A stretch of 64,000 nt of DNA from Spirochaeta isovalerica. Lineage in GTDB: Bacteria > Spirochaetota > Spirochaetia > DSM-2461. Location: contig NZ_JACHGJ010000002.1 in the NCBI RefSeq assembly GCF_014207565.1, forward strand, positions 558,001 to 622,000, given 5' to 3'. This document shows, piece by piece, positions 1 through 9,118 of this stretch (its first letter is position 1; each line of letters opens with the position of its first letter). The translations under genes were made by a program, and so were the position numbers. The notes beneath the pieces were generated by a model that saw nothing but the letters and a program-made list of their open reading frames with translations, had not been told where the DNA came from and searched no databases.

Positions 1-385
1 TGACTCCTTTGGAAAGAGCTTCATCGAGAACGGCTCTGTTGACCGGATCGAGAATGATCTCGCTGTCCGGCGCCATACGGAGAGTTGACGCCGCATCGAT
101 CCAGTAACCCTTCCAGCCCGCTTTGCGAAGTTCCGGGTACACTTTTTCCGTGTAGGCGCCGCCCTGACAGCAGATGACGGCATCCATGTTTTTGAGCGAT
201 GTAAGATCATAGGCATCCGCCAGCGCGGGAACATCGTAGCCCACATCGGGAGCTTTCTGTCCGGCCTGTGATGTGGAATAGAAAAGGGGATCTATATGAT
301 CGAAATCTTTTTCCTCTTTCATCCGGTCCATGAGAACCGAACCGACCATTCCTCTCCAGCCTATCAAACCAGTCCTTAACTTCAT
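1..385 (-). CDS. asd: Aspartate-semialdehyde dehydrogenase, 5' part (cut by window edge)
   Basis: This is the N-terminal 128 residues of the NADPH enzyme that converts aspartyl phosphate to aspartate semialdehyde, the branch point for lysine/diaminopimelate, threonine and methionine. The start reads MKLRTGLIGWRGMVGSVLMD, with the family nucleotide-binding GWRGMVGSVL segment. It is followed by STSQAGQKAP, CQGGAYTEKVYPELRKAGW, WIDAASTLRM and ILDPVN, all characteristic of the proteobacterial-type (E. coli-like) Asd branch. The catalytic cysteine lies beyond the window. The start codon is preceded by an AGGTGA ribosome site. The gene is transcribed divergently from the sulfatase at 510. The family call is secure because several separated motifs agree. 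Confidence 0.93.
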   Translation of the reverse strand, partial: MKLRTGLIGWRGMVGSVLMDRMKEEKDFDHIDPLFYSTSQAGQKAPDVGYDVPALADAYDLTSLKNMDAVICCQGGAYTEKVYPELRKAGWKGYWIDAASTLRMAPDSEIILDPVNRAVLDEALSKGV

Positions 386-509
386 ACATCACCTCATATA
401 TAATGAAAGAATTCTTATCGATAAGAACGCTCTTGTTCAATACGGGCAGAAGAGAAAGTTGCAATAATTTTCTAGACAGAAGGGAAAATCTTCGCAAAAA
501 TATAGACAT

Positions 510-2132
510 ATGAAGTTTTTAAGCAGAAAGACTCTTATCATTTGCGCATCGGTTCTGATGCTTCTCTGGCTCTTTTTTCCCCGTTATTCTTCGCGGTGGG
601 ATATCATTGAAGATGAAAAGATGCTGGAAGGCAAAAGAGAATACCTGAAAAACAGAGTGCATCCCCTGCGCCGTTCCGCGCCGAACATTCTGATCATTCT
701 GGCCGATGATTTAAGCCGGAACGACTTAACCATTTACGATAAAAAAAACGGTATCGATACACCCCATATCGCCTCTCTGGCTCAGGACGGGGTGGTTTTT
801 GAGCAGGCTCTGGCCAGTTCTCCCATCTGCGCGCCATCCCGGGCGGGGATGCTGACCGGACGGGTCCAGAACCGGAGCGGTTTCGACAGCCAGCCTATGC
901 AGATCTATCCCTTCTTTCCCGCCTATTACTATGCCGCCGAATTATTCCTCGATACCGATGAGATGAGCCAGGTCCCCTTCGGGACCTACCCCTTTCCTTC
1001 GCAGATGAAAAAGCAGGGCGTTCCCCATTCGGAACTGTTTTTATCTGAAATCCTGAAAGAAGCGGGATTCGGAACGGCTCTGGTCGGGAAATGGCATCTG
1101 GGTTACGGAGCGGAACAGTATCCGACAATGAGAGGATTTGATCATTATTACGGCTTTCTGGAAGCCTTTTCCTATCCCGATGATCCCGATAAAGACGATG
1201 TCGTTTCCTTTCAGCACGATCTGTTCTGGGAAAAGCATATCTGGCATATGAAGAGAAAAGGGGCCAGCGCCATTCAGTTGAACGGATCGGTTATAAAAGA
1301 AGACCGTCATCTGACCGATGCCTTTACTGATGAATCGATTGATTATATTGATGAGCATTTTACGGAAAATCCCGATACTCCTTTCTTTCTCTATTCATCA
1401 TATAATGCCCCGCACACACCATTTATCGAATTGAAAGAATACTACGACAGATTTCCGGAAATTGAGGATGAGAACAGGAGAATCTATGCGGCCATGATCT
1501 CTCATTTAGATGAGGGAATAGGAAGATTGATCGAGGATCTTAAAGAAAGAGGGATTTATGATGAGACTCTGATCGTTTTCGCCAGCGATAACGGCGGAGC
1601 GAGCTATACCGAAGCGACAGATAACGGCGAACTGGCCGGAGGAAAAATGTCTCAGTTTGAAGGAGGATTGGAAATCCCCATGATTATAAAATGGCCGGAG
1701 GAAGAGGGGTTCGTCGGTCTTTATGAGCCAATGGTCTCATTAATGGATGTATACAGTACCGCTCTGGCAGCTCTTGATCTCCCGGTACCGGGAGATAGAG
1801 TAATCGATTCCGTCAATCTTCTTCCCTATGTGAGAGGCGACCATCCAGGTGATCCGCATCAGTCTCTTTTCTGGAAAAGCGATTACAATCTTACACTGCG
1901 GCGTGGTCCCTGGAAGCTGATGCTCAATACATATACAGGGAGCACTCAGTTATACAATCTGGATGCCGATAGAGGTGAGTACAAGGACTTATCGGAAGAG
2001 GAACCGGAATTGCTGCAGGAGTTGATGAATGAGCTTGAGGCAAAGGCAAATGAATGTCTGCCGCCTATGTGGCCGAGGGTTATGGATTTTGAAATTGAAG
2101 TGCACGGAAAGAAGTATAAATTCGCTACTTAG
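510..2132 (+). CDS. Type I sulfatase, membrane-anchored or secreted
   Basis: A 540-residue formylglycine-dependent sulfatase that would hydrolyse sulfate esters, probably on a sulfated carbohydrate. Residues 8-23 form a hydrophobic signal or anchor, so the catalytic part should lie outside the cytoplasm. Metal-binding ADD (66-67) comes early. The signature CAPSR (Cys107 to Arg111) carries the cysteine that is oxidised to formylglycine, followed by AGMLTGR. VGKWHLGY, NAPHTPF and ASDNGG are further family motifs. Because the residue is Cys, a maturase is needed; none is seen in this window. The ribosome site is weak (the nearest purine run is distant), so the start is less certain than the frame. 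Substrate is unknown. It stands alone, not in an obvious operon. Confidence 0.9.
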   Translation: MKFLSRKTLIICASVLMLLWLFFPRYSSRWDIIEDEKMLEGKREYLKNRVHPLRRSAPNILIILADDLSRNDLTIYDKKNGIDTPHIASLAQDGVVFEQALASSPICAPSRAGMLTGRVQNRSGFDSQPMQIYPFFPAYYYAAELFLDTDEMSQVPFGTYPFPSQMKKQGVPHSELFLSEILKEAGFGTALVGKWHLGYGAEQYPTMRGFDHYYGFLEAFSYPDDPDKDDVVSFQHDLFWEKHIWHMKRKGASAIQLNGSVIKEDRHLTDAFTDESIDYIDEHFTENPDTPFFLYSSYNAPHTPFIELKEYYDRFPEIEDENRRIYAAMISHLDEGIGRLIEDLKERGIYDETLIVFASDNGGASYTEATDNGELAGGKMSQFEGGLEIPMIIKWPEEEGFVGLYEPMVSLMDVYSTALAALDLPVPGDRVIDSVNLLPYVRGDHPGDPHQSLFWKSDYNLTLRRGPWKLMLNTYTGSTQLYNLDADRGEYKDLSEEEPELLQELMNELEAKANECLPPMWPRVMDFEIEVHGKKYKFAT

Positions 2133-2171
2133 ATGATCTGAAAAAAAATATTAGAAAAAAAACCGGAGCTG

Positions 2172-2200
2172 TTGACAAAAAATAAACGGATCTGTATTAT
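2172..2200 (+). promoter_or_regulatory. Sigma-70-type promoter of tRNA-Leu
   Basis: A perfect -35 TTGACA (2172-2177) is separated by 17 bases from TATTAT (2195-2200). The first tRNA base follows 21 bases later, which fits a short 5' leader removed by RNase P. It is the clearest housekeeping promoter in the window. Confidence 0.85.
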
Positions 2201-2220
2201 CCTCCTTGTTATCAAGAAAT

Positions 2221-2304
2221 GCGGCGGTGGTGAAATCGGTAGACACGCTAGCTTGAGGGGCTAGTGCTCGTTAGGGCGTGGAGGTTCAAGTCCTCTCCGC
2301 CGCA
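2221..2304 (+). tRNA. tRNA-Leu (anticodon GAG)
   Basis: An 84-nt class II tRNA with a long variable arm. The acceptor stem pairs GCGGCGG (2221-2227) with CCGCCGC (2297-2303), with discriminator A at 2304. The anticodon stem CTAGC (2248-2252) pairs with GCTAG (2260-2264) around loop TTGAGGG, giving anticodon GAG at 2255-2257 (leucine, CUC/CUU). The T arm contains GGTTCAAGTCC. No CCA is encoded. Confidence 0.97.
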
Positions 2305-2313
2305 TAGTAGATT

Positions 2314-2338
2314 AAAGATTCCTGATGGAATCTTTTTT
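2314..2338 (+). terminator. Intrinsic terminator after tRNA-Leu
   Basis: The stem AAAGATTCC (2314-2322), loop TGAT and the matching GGAATCTTT run directly into a T tract. It lies 10 bases after the tRNA end. Confidence 0.85.
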
Positions 2339-2519
2339 CATTTATAAGCAATTCGAGAGGACTTGATCCATAGATTGCGCCGAGCAAGGGCGAGGATTAG
2401 CGGCATGGATGCCGCGGCAGCAATCGCAGGTGGCCTGTAAGGAGAAATCAGGGGATTTCGACTGGAATGGCAAGTCCTCTTCGTATAACTATCGTAATTC
2501 CTTGCAGGGTAAGAAATTA
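2339..2519. repeat. Non-coding element with inverted ends and a dispersed 29-bp repeat
   Basis: No convincing gene lies here. An inverted repeat, CGAGAGGACTTG (2354-2365) and CAAGTCCTCTTCG (2470-2482), brackets about 100 bases. Its arms share about a dozen bases with the T arm of the adjacent tRNA-Leu. Inside lies a 29-base segment (2396-2424) containing the self-complementary GCGGCAT-GG-ATGCCGC. The same 29 bases recur exactly at 29,564-29,592. This looks like a small dispersed intergenic repeat that has settled beside a tRNA gene. Confidence 0.6.
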
Positions 2520-2546
2520 AAACACTTTCGGTTGAAAGTGTTTTTT
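2520..2546 (+). terminator. Intrinsic terminator or hairpin
   Basis: AAACACTTTC (2520-2529), loop GGTT and GAAAGTGTTT form a perfect stem followed by T residues. No gene ends just upstream, so it may end a non-coding transcript or read-through from the tRNA unit. Confidence 0.65.
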
Positions 2547-2758
2547 CGTTTATAAGTGTCGTCTGTGGTACTGATGCCAGTATTGACCTGTTTATTTTCC
2601 CTATTCTCCATCCATATTGAAACAATCCTTCGGGAGGCATCGATAAGAGTAACTACTTAAACTTGGGTAATACTGGAAAATGTTCCATCAATAAACAGTT
2701 GACTCTGTGCAACTATTTGCTGATGGATAAAACAGTCCAAAGTTAATAAAATGAAGAT

Positions 2759-3643
2759 ATGAATACGAGATCTCTGCAGTGTTTCATTATGGTCTATGAG
2801 AAAAAAAGTCTCACTGCGGCTGCCAAGGATGCCTATATCTCTCCCCAGGGGCTGAGCAAAGTAATCAAACAGCTTGAGACTGAGCTGGATGCAGAGCTCT
2901 TTTTCCGCGGCACCCACGGAATGGAAGCGACCGAATCGGGGGAGCTGCTCTATGCGAGAGCCAGGCACCTCTGCTACCTTATGGAAGATATCAAAAAAGA
3001 GATCAGCATCATCAACGGCAGCAGAAATGCTCTGAATATCATCGCTACCTATTCGGCCGTGTCCTCCTATTCTCTTGATACGCTCTACTCTTTCGGCGAA
3101 AGGAATCCCGAGATACAGATGACAATTCGTGAGTATCCCGATGCCTCCCCTCTGGAAGATCTCTTTCAGGAACAGGCGGATGCGGGCATTGTTCTCGGCC
3201 ACGAGAGGATAAGCAATTGCGATTATCAGATTCTCCATTCAGGAGAAACGGTCCTCATTGTGCCCTCCGGCCATATCCTTTCGGGTAGAAAGACCGTTTC
3301 CCTCAGAGAGCTTGACGATATGGCGTTGGTCGTCAAGTCTGTCGTCCCGGGAGAAGAACAGGGATTTGCCGATAAATGCCGGGAAGCGGGTATAACTCCG
3401 CGAATCAGGTATGAAAGCGAGAATCTAGCCTCAATTCATCATCTTTGCGAACAGAGGGAAGTCGCCGGTATTTCCATTGATTTTCTGGAGGAATCCTTTC
3501 CCGACAGATCACTGGAAATTGTGCGGCTAGAAGAGAAAATCCCGCAGAATCTCTATTTCGTTTCCAAACACAGGGAAATACAGAATCAGGCGGTCGAATT
3601 GTTCCGCCGATACATTTTGAATCAAAGGATAAAGCTGCGCTGA
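2759..3643 (+). CDS. LysR-family transcriptional regulator
   Basis: A 294-residue DNA-binding regulator. The N-terminal winged helix-turn-helix (residues about 1-60) shows the family pattern SLTAAAKDAYISPQGLSKVI and LETELDAELFFR. A periplasmic-binding-protein-like effector domain fills residues about 90-290. The stop is one base before the start of the GH3 gene at 3645, and glf overlaps that, so regulator, glycosidase and mutase appear co-transcribed. It probably controls its own operon in response to a sugar or a sugar-nucleotide-related ligand; the ligand cannot be read from the sequence. The ribosome site is weak. Confidence 0.9.
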   Translation: MNTRSLQCFIMVYEKKSLTAAAKDAYISPQGLSKVIKQLETELDAELFFRGTHGMEATESGELLYARARHLCYLMEDIKKEISIINGSRNALNIIATYSAVSSYSLDTLYSFGERNPEIQMTIREYPDASPLEDLFQEQADAGIVLGHERISNCDYQILHSGETVLIVPSGHILSGRKTVSLRELDDMALVVKSVVPGEEQGFADKCREAGITPRIRYESENLASIHHLCEQREVAGISIDFLEESFPDRSLEIVRLEEKIPQNLYFVSKHREIQNQAVELFRRYILNQRIKLR

Positions 3644-3644
3644 T

Positions 3645-6059
3645 ATGGCTCGGATGAAATACGAAGAACTGATAAGGAAAATGACTCTGGAGGAAAAAGC
3701 CTCCCTGATGTCCGGGAAAGATTTCTGGCAATCACAAAATCTTGAAAGGCTGGGCATATTCAGTATGTTTCTGGCAGACGGTCCCCATGGTATCCGCAGG
3801 CAGGCTGTCGGGTCGGATCAGATGGGGCTTAACGCTGGAATCCCCGCCACATGTTATCCTACGGAAGCCACTGTCGCAAACAGCTGGAATGAAGATCTGG
3901 GGGAACGTGTGGGCTCCTATCTGGGGCTGGAGGCAGTGGCTCAGAAAGTTCACGTACTTCTCGGGCCGGGACTGAATATGAAGAGAAATCCTCTTTGCGG
4001 GAGGAATTTCGAGTATTTCAGCGAGGATCCCTATCTGGCCGGGAAGCTGGCCGCCGCATATGTCCGGGGCATACAGTCCCACGGAGTCTCGGCTTGTGTT
4101 AAACATTTCTGTGCCAAAAATCAGGAAGAAAGAGCCATGTCCATTGATGTGGTCGTCGACGAAAGAGCCCTCAGGGAGATTTATCTCACCGCTTTTGAAA
4201 TAGCCGTCAAAGAGGGCAGAACCAGGTCCCTCATGACTTCTTATAACAAACTCAACGGGACGTACACCAATGAAAACAAGCATATACTGCAGGAAATACT
4301 GAGGGGCGAGTGGGGATATGAGGGCGCCGTTATTTCCGACTGGGGGGGCAGCAATGACAGAGTCGCCGGTCTGGAAGCGGGGAATGATCTTGAGATGCCT
4401 TCCAATGACGGCGAGACGGACAGGGAGATCGTTCTCGCCGTTCAGAATGGTGTTCTCGATGAATCGATACTGGACCGGAGGGTCGACAATCTGCTGGACC
4501 TGATCTTCTTTACTGGAAAACTGGAAGATAAGTCCCGGTTCAATTTCGATGTGGAAAAGCATCACCGGATTTCACAGAAGATGGCTGAAGAATCTATCGT
4601 CCTTCTGAAGAACGAAGACGCTATCCTTCCCATTCGCTACGATAAAAAGGTGGCTGTAATTGGAGAGTTTGCAAAGACAGCCCGGTATCAGGGGTCAGGA
4701 TCATCCCGGGTCAATCCCACCATACTGGATAATACGCTCGAATGTTTCGACGAATCGGGTATCCGCATTATCGATTATGCTCCGGGATATAAAAGGTATG
4801 GGAGGAAGAGTGGTAAACTCAAGAGGGAAGCCTGTGAGCTTGCCGCCGGCGCAGATATAGTTCTTCTATATCTGGGGCTCGATGAAGCGACCGAGACACA
4901 GGGGCTCGACAGGGAAAGCATGTCCCTTCCAGCCAATCAGATAGATCTCCTCGAAGCGGTTTACGAAGTCAACAGCTCCATAGTTGTCTGCCTCTCCAGC
5001 GGTTCGGCTATTGAAATGCCCTGGATCGGGAAGGTCAAAGGTCTGCTGCACGGCTATCTCGGGGGACAGGCGGGAGCCCGGGCAATACTCCGTGTTCTTT
5101 CCGGCGATGTCAATCCTTCGGGCAAGCTGGCTGAAACCTATCCACTCAAGTATGAAGATGTCCCTTCGGCCGGAAATTTCCCCGGTAGGGAAGTTACTGC
5201 CGAGTACAGAGAGTCCCTCTTTATCGGATACCGCTATTACGATACAGCCGGGATCGCTGTTCTATTCCCCTTCGGATACGGTTTGAGCTACACGGAATTT
5301 GAATATTCAGATCTGAGAATCAATGATAACGGCATAAGCTTTGATCTGGCCAATGTGGGAAAAGCCGCCGGAATGGAAATAGCCCAGATGTATATCCATT
5401 GTTGTTCCGATGCTATTTTCAGACCTTATAAAGAGCTTAAGGGATTTAAGAAGGTTTTTATCAACCCCGGCGAAGTCAAAAACATAACTATACCTTTCGA
5501 CGATATAAGTTTCCGCTATTTCAACACTCTGACTAACGGGTGGGAAATCGAAGAGGGGGATTATGAAATTCTTGTCGGAGCATCAAGTGCTGACATCAGG
5601 TTGAAAGCCTCTATGCATAGGAAAGGTACCGATGCTCCTGTTCCCTACAGAAAGGAAGATCTTCCTTCGTACTTTGAAGGGAAAGCAGCCCATATCGGTG
5701 ATGAGGAGTTCGAGCAGCTGCTGGGACGGCCTCTTCCTCCTTCCAATTGGGACAGAAAAAGAGATCTGGGATATAATGATACAATTTCTCAATGCCGCTA
5801 TGCCAGGGGTGTAGCTGGCCGCCTCACTTACTGGATCATCGTCTTTCTCCACTGGTACCTTAAGAGGATTGGACGGCGGAACGAGGCGAATCTCATCATG
5901 ATGTCGGTCTATCACATGCCTTTCAGGGGCATAGCCAGAATGACCGGCGGATCTGTATCCATGGCAATGGTTGACGGTATGCTTCTCATAGTGAACGGTC
6001 GTTTTTTCAGAGGTCTGTTCAAACTTTGGAAAGAGTGGAGAACCAATTCCTCAAAATGA
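3645..6059 (+). CDS. GH3 beta-glycosidase with hydrophobic C-terminal tail
   Basis: An 804-residue family 3 glycoside hydrolase (beta-glucosidase-like), without a signal peptide. The TIM-barrel domain (about 1-310) has ADGPHG (45-50), NFEYFSEDP, the substrate-binding KHF (Lys153-His154) and the nucleophile Asp232 in ISDWGG. The alpha/beta sandwich domain and a fibronectin III-like domain (GYGLSYT onward) follow. The last 95 or so residues form a conserved tail with WDRKRDLGYND, a hydrophobic helix and MMSVYHMPFRG, shared with the paralogue at 16,969. The gene starts one base after the LysR stop and overlaps glf by ATGA. Placement before glf suggests a role in cell-surface glycan turnover or intracellular oligosaccharide cleavage; specificity is undetermined. 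Confidence 0.92.
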   Translation: MARMKYEELIRKMTLEEKASLMSGKDFWQSQNLERLGIFSMFLADGPHGIRRQAVGSDQMGLNAGIPATCYPTEATVANSWNEDLGERVGSYLGLEAVAQKVHVLLGPGLNMKRNPLCGRNFEYFSEDPYLAGKLAAAYVRGIQSHGVSACVKHFCAKNQEERAMSIDVVVDERALREIYLTAFEIAVKEGRTRSLMTSYNKLNGTYTNENKHILQEILRGEWGYEGAVISDWGGSNDRVAGLEAGNDLEMPSNDGETDREIVLAVQNGVLDESILDRRVDNLLDLIFFTGKLEDKSRFNFDVEKHHRISQKMAEESIVLLKNEDAILPIRYDKKVAVIGEFAKTARYQGSGSSRVNPTILDNTLECFDESGIRIIDYAPGYKRYGRKSGKLKREACELAAGADIVLLYLGLDEATETQGLDRESMSLPANQIDLLEAVYEVNSSIVVCLSSGSAIEMPWIGKVKGLLHGYLGGQAGARAILRVLSGDVNPSGKLAETYPLKYEDVPSAGNFPGREVTAEYRESLFIGYRYYDTAGIAVLFPFGYGLSYTEFEYSDLRINDNGISFDLANVGKAAGMEIAQMYIHCCSDAIFRPYKELKGFKKVFINPGEVKNITIPFDDISFRYFNTLTNGWEIEEGDYEILVGASSADIRLKASMHRKGTDAPVPYRKEDLPSYFEGKAAHIGDEEFEQLLGRPLPPSNWDRKRDLGYNDTISQCRYARGVAGRLTYWIIVFLHWYLKRIGRRNEANLIMMSVYHMPFRGIARMTGGSVSMAMVDGMLLIVNGRFFRGLFKLWKEWRTNSSK

Positions 6060-7168
6060 AGAAATACGATTATCTTATTGTCGGTGCCGGGCTTTTCGGA
6101 GCTGTCGCAGCCAGGGAGCTGAGCCGTGCCGGAAAAAAATGTCTCATCATCGATAAAAGAGACCATATAGGCGGGAACATCTATACGGAAAGACAAAACG
6201 GCATAGATGTACACAAATACGGGGCCCATATCTTTCATACGAACAACAGGAAAGTCTGGGATTATATCAGTAATTTCAGTGAGTTCAATCATTATATAAA
6301 CAGTCCTCTGGCCAATTTCAAAGGGGAGATTTACAACCTTCCTTTCAATATGAACACTTTTTATGCCATGTGGGGTGTTACGACGCCCGATGAAGCCCGG
6401 AAGAAGATCGAAGATCAGAAGCGCGGTCAATATTGCAGAAATCCGTCAAACCTGAAGGAGCAGGCTGTCAATCTGGTCGGACCGGATATCTACGAAAAGC
6501 TGATCCGGGGGTATACGGAGAAGCAGTGGGGCCGATCCTGTGAAGATCTGCCGCCTTTTATTATCAAGAGACTTCCCGTACGCTTTACCTATGACAATAA
6601 TTACTTCAACGCCCGCTTTCAGGGGATACCCGTTGATGGTTATACGAACATCATCTCCAGAATGACTGAAGGGCTGGACATCCGTTTGAACAGTCATTAT
6701 CTCGACGATAGGGAATTCTGGTCCGGTCAGGCCGGTACGATTGTTTTCACGGGGCCGATTGATTCCTTTTTCGATTATGAACTGGGAACTCTGGAGTACA
6801 GAAAAGTCCGCTTTGAAACCCGGATCCTCGACATCCCTGATTTTCAGGGGAATGCCGTTGTCAACTATACAGACAGGGAAACCCCGTTCACGAGGATAAT
6901 AGAGCACAAGCATTTTAATTTCGGAGAGCAGCCCCATACTGTTATCAGTTACGAGTTCAGCGACGAGTGGAAGAAGGGCGATGAGCCCTATTACCCTGTA
7001 AATGATTTGAAAAATTCAGAACTCTACGGGAAATACAGGGAGCTCGCCTCCGGTCTGGACCATGTCATTTTCGGTGGACGTCTCGGAGAGTACAGGTATT
7101 ATGATATGGACGTAACCATAGAAAGAGCGCTGGAAACTGTTCGAATGCTTTTGAACCGGGAAGGGTAA
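6056..7168 (+). CDS. glf: UDP-galactopyranose mutase
   Basis: A 370-residue flavoenzyme that interconverts UDP-galactopyranose and UDP-galactofuranose, the donor for galactofuranose in surface glycans. MKKYDYLIVGAGLFGA opens the FAD-binding Rossmann fold (GAGLFG). GAHIFHTNN, EKQWGRSCEDLP and YDMDVTIERAL are typical of the family and include substrate- and flavin-contacting segments. I chose the ATG at 6056, which overlaps the GH3 stop as ATGA and gives the normal N-terminus. An upstream in-frame codon at 6026 would add ten unlikely residues. Family length is usually about 365-390, so it is full length. It is cytoplasmic. Confidence 0.95.
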   Translation: MKKYDYLIVGAGLFGAVAARELSRAGKKCLIIDKRDHIGGNIYTERQNGIDVHKYGAHIFHTNNRKVWDYISNFSEFNHYINSPLANFKGEIYNLPFNMNTFYAMWGVTTPDEARKKIEDQKRGQYCRNPSNLKEQAVNLVGPDIYEKLIRGYTEKQWGRSCEDLPPFIIKRLPVRFTYDNNYFNARFQGIPVDGYTNIISRMTEGLDIRLNSHYLDDREFWSGQAGTIVFTGPIDSFFDYELGTLEYRKVRFETRILDIPDFQGNAVVNYTDRETPFTRIIEHKHFNFGEQPHTVISYEFSDEWKKGDEPYYPVNDLKNSELYGKYRELASGLDHVIFGGRLGEYRYYDMDVTIERALETVRMLLNREG

Positions 7169-7238
7169 AGAAATTCCAATTTCAACAGGTTCGATGGCGT
7201 TTTTACCGTCCGGACAAACTTCCTGTTCATCATAAGAT

Positions 7239-8999
7239 TCAGCAGGTCAGTTTGAAAAGCTTCAGCTGTTCTTCCGCCGTGTTCATGGCATAATCGAGAT
7301 CCTCAGAGAGGGAGTTCATCTCGCTGATTCCTCCGGTTATGTCATCCATCCCCCGGTTCATCTCTTTTATTGAACTGTCTATGGATCGTGAAATGGCTGA
7401 TATTTCCTCCATGACAGAAACCATTTCGCTGTTTACCCTTTTCAAGCGGTTCGACTCGTCTTTCAGATTGATACTGTGGCTGTTCAAATGCTCCATCGTT
7501 TGAAGAATCTGCGTTCCCCCCGTATTCAGTTCCGAGGAGTTGTTGGATATCTCGGTGAATGCGTCAATGAGGACAGTAAATTCCCCCTGAATTTCCCTGT
7601 AGATGTCCAATGTGAAACCGCTGGCTTCTGTCGCCTTTTCTATATTGGACACAGTTTGGAGCAATACGTTCCTTATGGATTTTGACTGGGCGCTCGATGT
7701 TTCGGACAACTTCCGGATTTCATCGGATACTACGGCGAATCCCCGTCCCGCATCGCCGGCATGGGCAGCTTCGATGGCGGCATTCATGGCCAGAAGATTT
7801 GTCTGGGCGGCAATTCCCGAAATCAGATTGACCATCTGGTGTATGGTGTCAATATCAGCGTGAATGTCTTTGACAGAGGAAACGGATTCCTGAATTTTCT
7901 GGTCGCCCTCGCTGATCTTTTCCCGTAGGTTTTCGGTTCCCTCCTTTCGTCCCCGGGCTATATTTGAGAGATTCCCGATGGAGCTGATCATTTCCGTAAC
8001 CGAAGCGGTCGTCTCTTCGACTATAGAGACCTGCTCTGACACCTGTGTTTCAAACTGGTTGACACTCCCGTCGAGATTGCCGACTGATTCGCCGGCTCCC
8101 CGAATCTGCCTGTCCAGAGAGGTAATCTGTCCGCTGATCGATTTCATACTGGCGGAGATCTGTGTAGTAGCCGTACTGTTTTCCGAAATTGAGGTGATTG
8201 TTCCGGTTTTTACAGAATCGGCTTTTCGAATGGATTGTCTCAACGCTACTAGTATTTTTTCCGTCTTCTCTATAAATCCGTTCAGGTTTTCCGCCAGCCC
8301 GGCCATCTCATCATTTCCCTTAACGGGCAGCCGTTTAGTCAGATCCCCGTTCCCTTCGTAAAGCTCTTCAACTTTAAGGCTTACAGTACGGATAGGCCTG
8401 AGAACGGATCGATAGATGGTCATAAGGATCAGAATCCCGAGGATTCCCCCCGATGCGGCAATAACGTGATAGGTTATAAAGAGATTTTTCCCGTATTTTC
8501 TCACATCAGTGTAGTTCCCCTCGGCATTGTTGCGGATTATATCAAAGAGCGAACCCAGTGATTGGGTCATCTTTTCATAGGATTCCTGATAGTTTAGCCC
8601 CGGCATTCCTGGCCGTCCTGCTGATACAGCAATGATTTCCGTCTTCCATTTGTAAAAAAACTGTTCTAAATCTTCGAGTTCTTTTTTATCATTGAGGATC
8701 GGCCCGTAAATCTCCCTAAAGGATTTTAAGCGGTCTTCCCCGAGGAAAATTTCGTTTTCAATTTCACTTATATGATCATTCTGATTTGAACCGGAGAGAG
8801 ACTTCGACAGGATATGATCAGCTTTGCCTGCGTGGTTGGCCGTCTGAACAAGTGTATCCAGTGCGGAGAACTGATCTGAGTAGATATGCTCTGTCTTGGA
8901 AAGGATATCCATGGTGATGAAGGTGGCAAAGTATGACACCCCGATGAGCAGACAGCTTAAGGTTATGACGAACGTAAATAATCGGAATCGTATGGTCAA
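7239..8999 (-). CDS. Methyl-accepting chemotaxis protein
   Basis: A transmembrane chemoreceptor. A first membrane helix at the N-terminus (after [11 protein letters not shown]) and a second around residue 190 ([12 protein letters not shown] onward) bracket a helical sensing domain of about 150 residues. A HAMP linker follows, then a long coiled-coil signalling domain whose hairpin tip contains [21 protein letters not shown] prefer the TTG start at 8999 because AAGGAG sits 6 bases upstream. The longer alternative TTG at 9050 lacks a good ribosome site and abuts a strong hairpin. The gene stands alone between converging glf and the nucleotidase. The ligand is unknown; the carbohydrate context suggests a sugar. 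Confidence 0.92.
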   Translation of the reverse strand: MTIRFRLFTFVITLSCLLIGVSYFATFITMDILSKTEHIYSDQFSALDTLVQTANHAGKADHILSKSLSGSNQNDHISEIENEIFLGEDRLKSFREIYGPILNDKKELEDLEQFFYKWKTEIIAVSAGRPGMPGLNYQESYEKMTQSLGSLFDIIRNNAEGNYTDVRKYGKNLFITYHVIAASGGILGILILMTIYRSVLRPIRTVSLKVEELYEGNGDLTKRLPVKGNDEMAGLAENLNGFIEKTEKILVALRQSIRKADSVKTGTITSISENSTATTQISASMKSISGQITSLDRQIRGAGESVGNLDGSVNQFETQVSEQVSIVEETTASVTEMISSIGNLSNIARGRKEGTENLREKISEGDQKIQESVSSVKDIHADIDTIHQMVNLISGIAAQTNLLAMNAAIEAAHAGDAGRGFAVVSDEIRKLSETSSAQSKSIRNVLLQTVSNIEKATEASGFTLDIYREIQGEFTVLIDAFTEISNNSSELNTGGTQILQTMEHLNSHSINLKDESNRLKRVNSEMVSVMEEISAISRSIDSSIKEMNRGMDDITGGISEMNSLSEDLDYAMNTAEEQLKLFKLTC

Positions 9000-9050
9000 A
9001 GGAATCTCCTTATATTGGACTTTTTTATCGGTGGGTTTTTTCGTGAACAA

Positions 9051-9085
9051 CCGGCCCTGATATTCGTCGGATTTATCAGGGCCGG
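9051..9085 (-). terminator. Strong hairpin after the 5'-nucleotidase gene
   Basis: CCGGCCCTGA (9051-9060) pairs perfectly with TCAGGGCCGG (9076-9085). Reading on the minus strand it follows the nucleotidase stop by about 35 bases and precedes the chemoreceptor. No strong T tract follows, so it may be a 3'-end stabiliser or a weak terminator. Confidence 0.6.
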
Positions 9086-9118
9086 TGCTATTTTATAATT
9101 CAGATAGTATCAGACCGG

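Noticed and set aside
2338-2640. Minus-strand open frame after tRNA-Leu
   Set aside because: It translates the dispersed repeat and a terminator and has no ribosome site.
9000-9050. N-terminal extension of the chemoreceptor from TTG 9050
   Set aside because: No good ribosome site, and it abuts a strong hairpin; the TTG at 8999 has AAGGAG at proper spacing.
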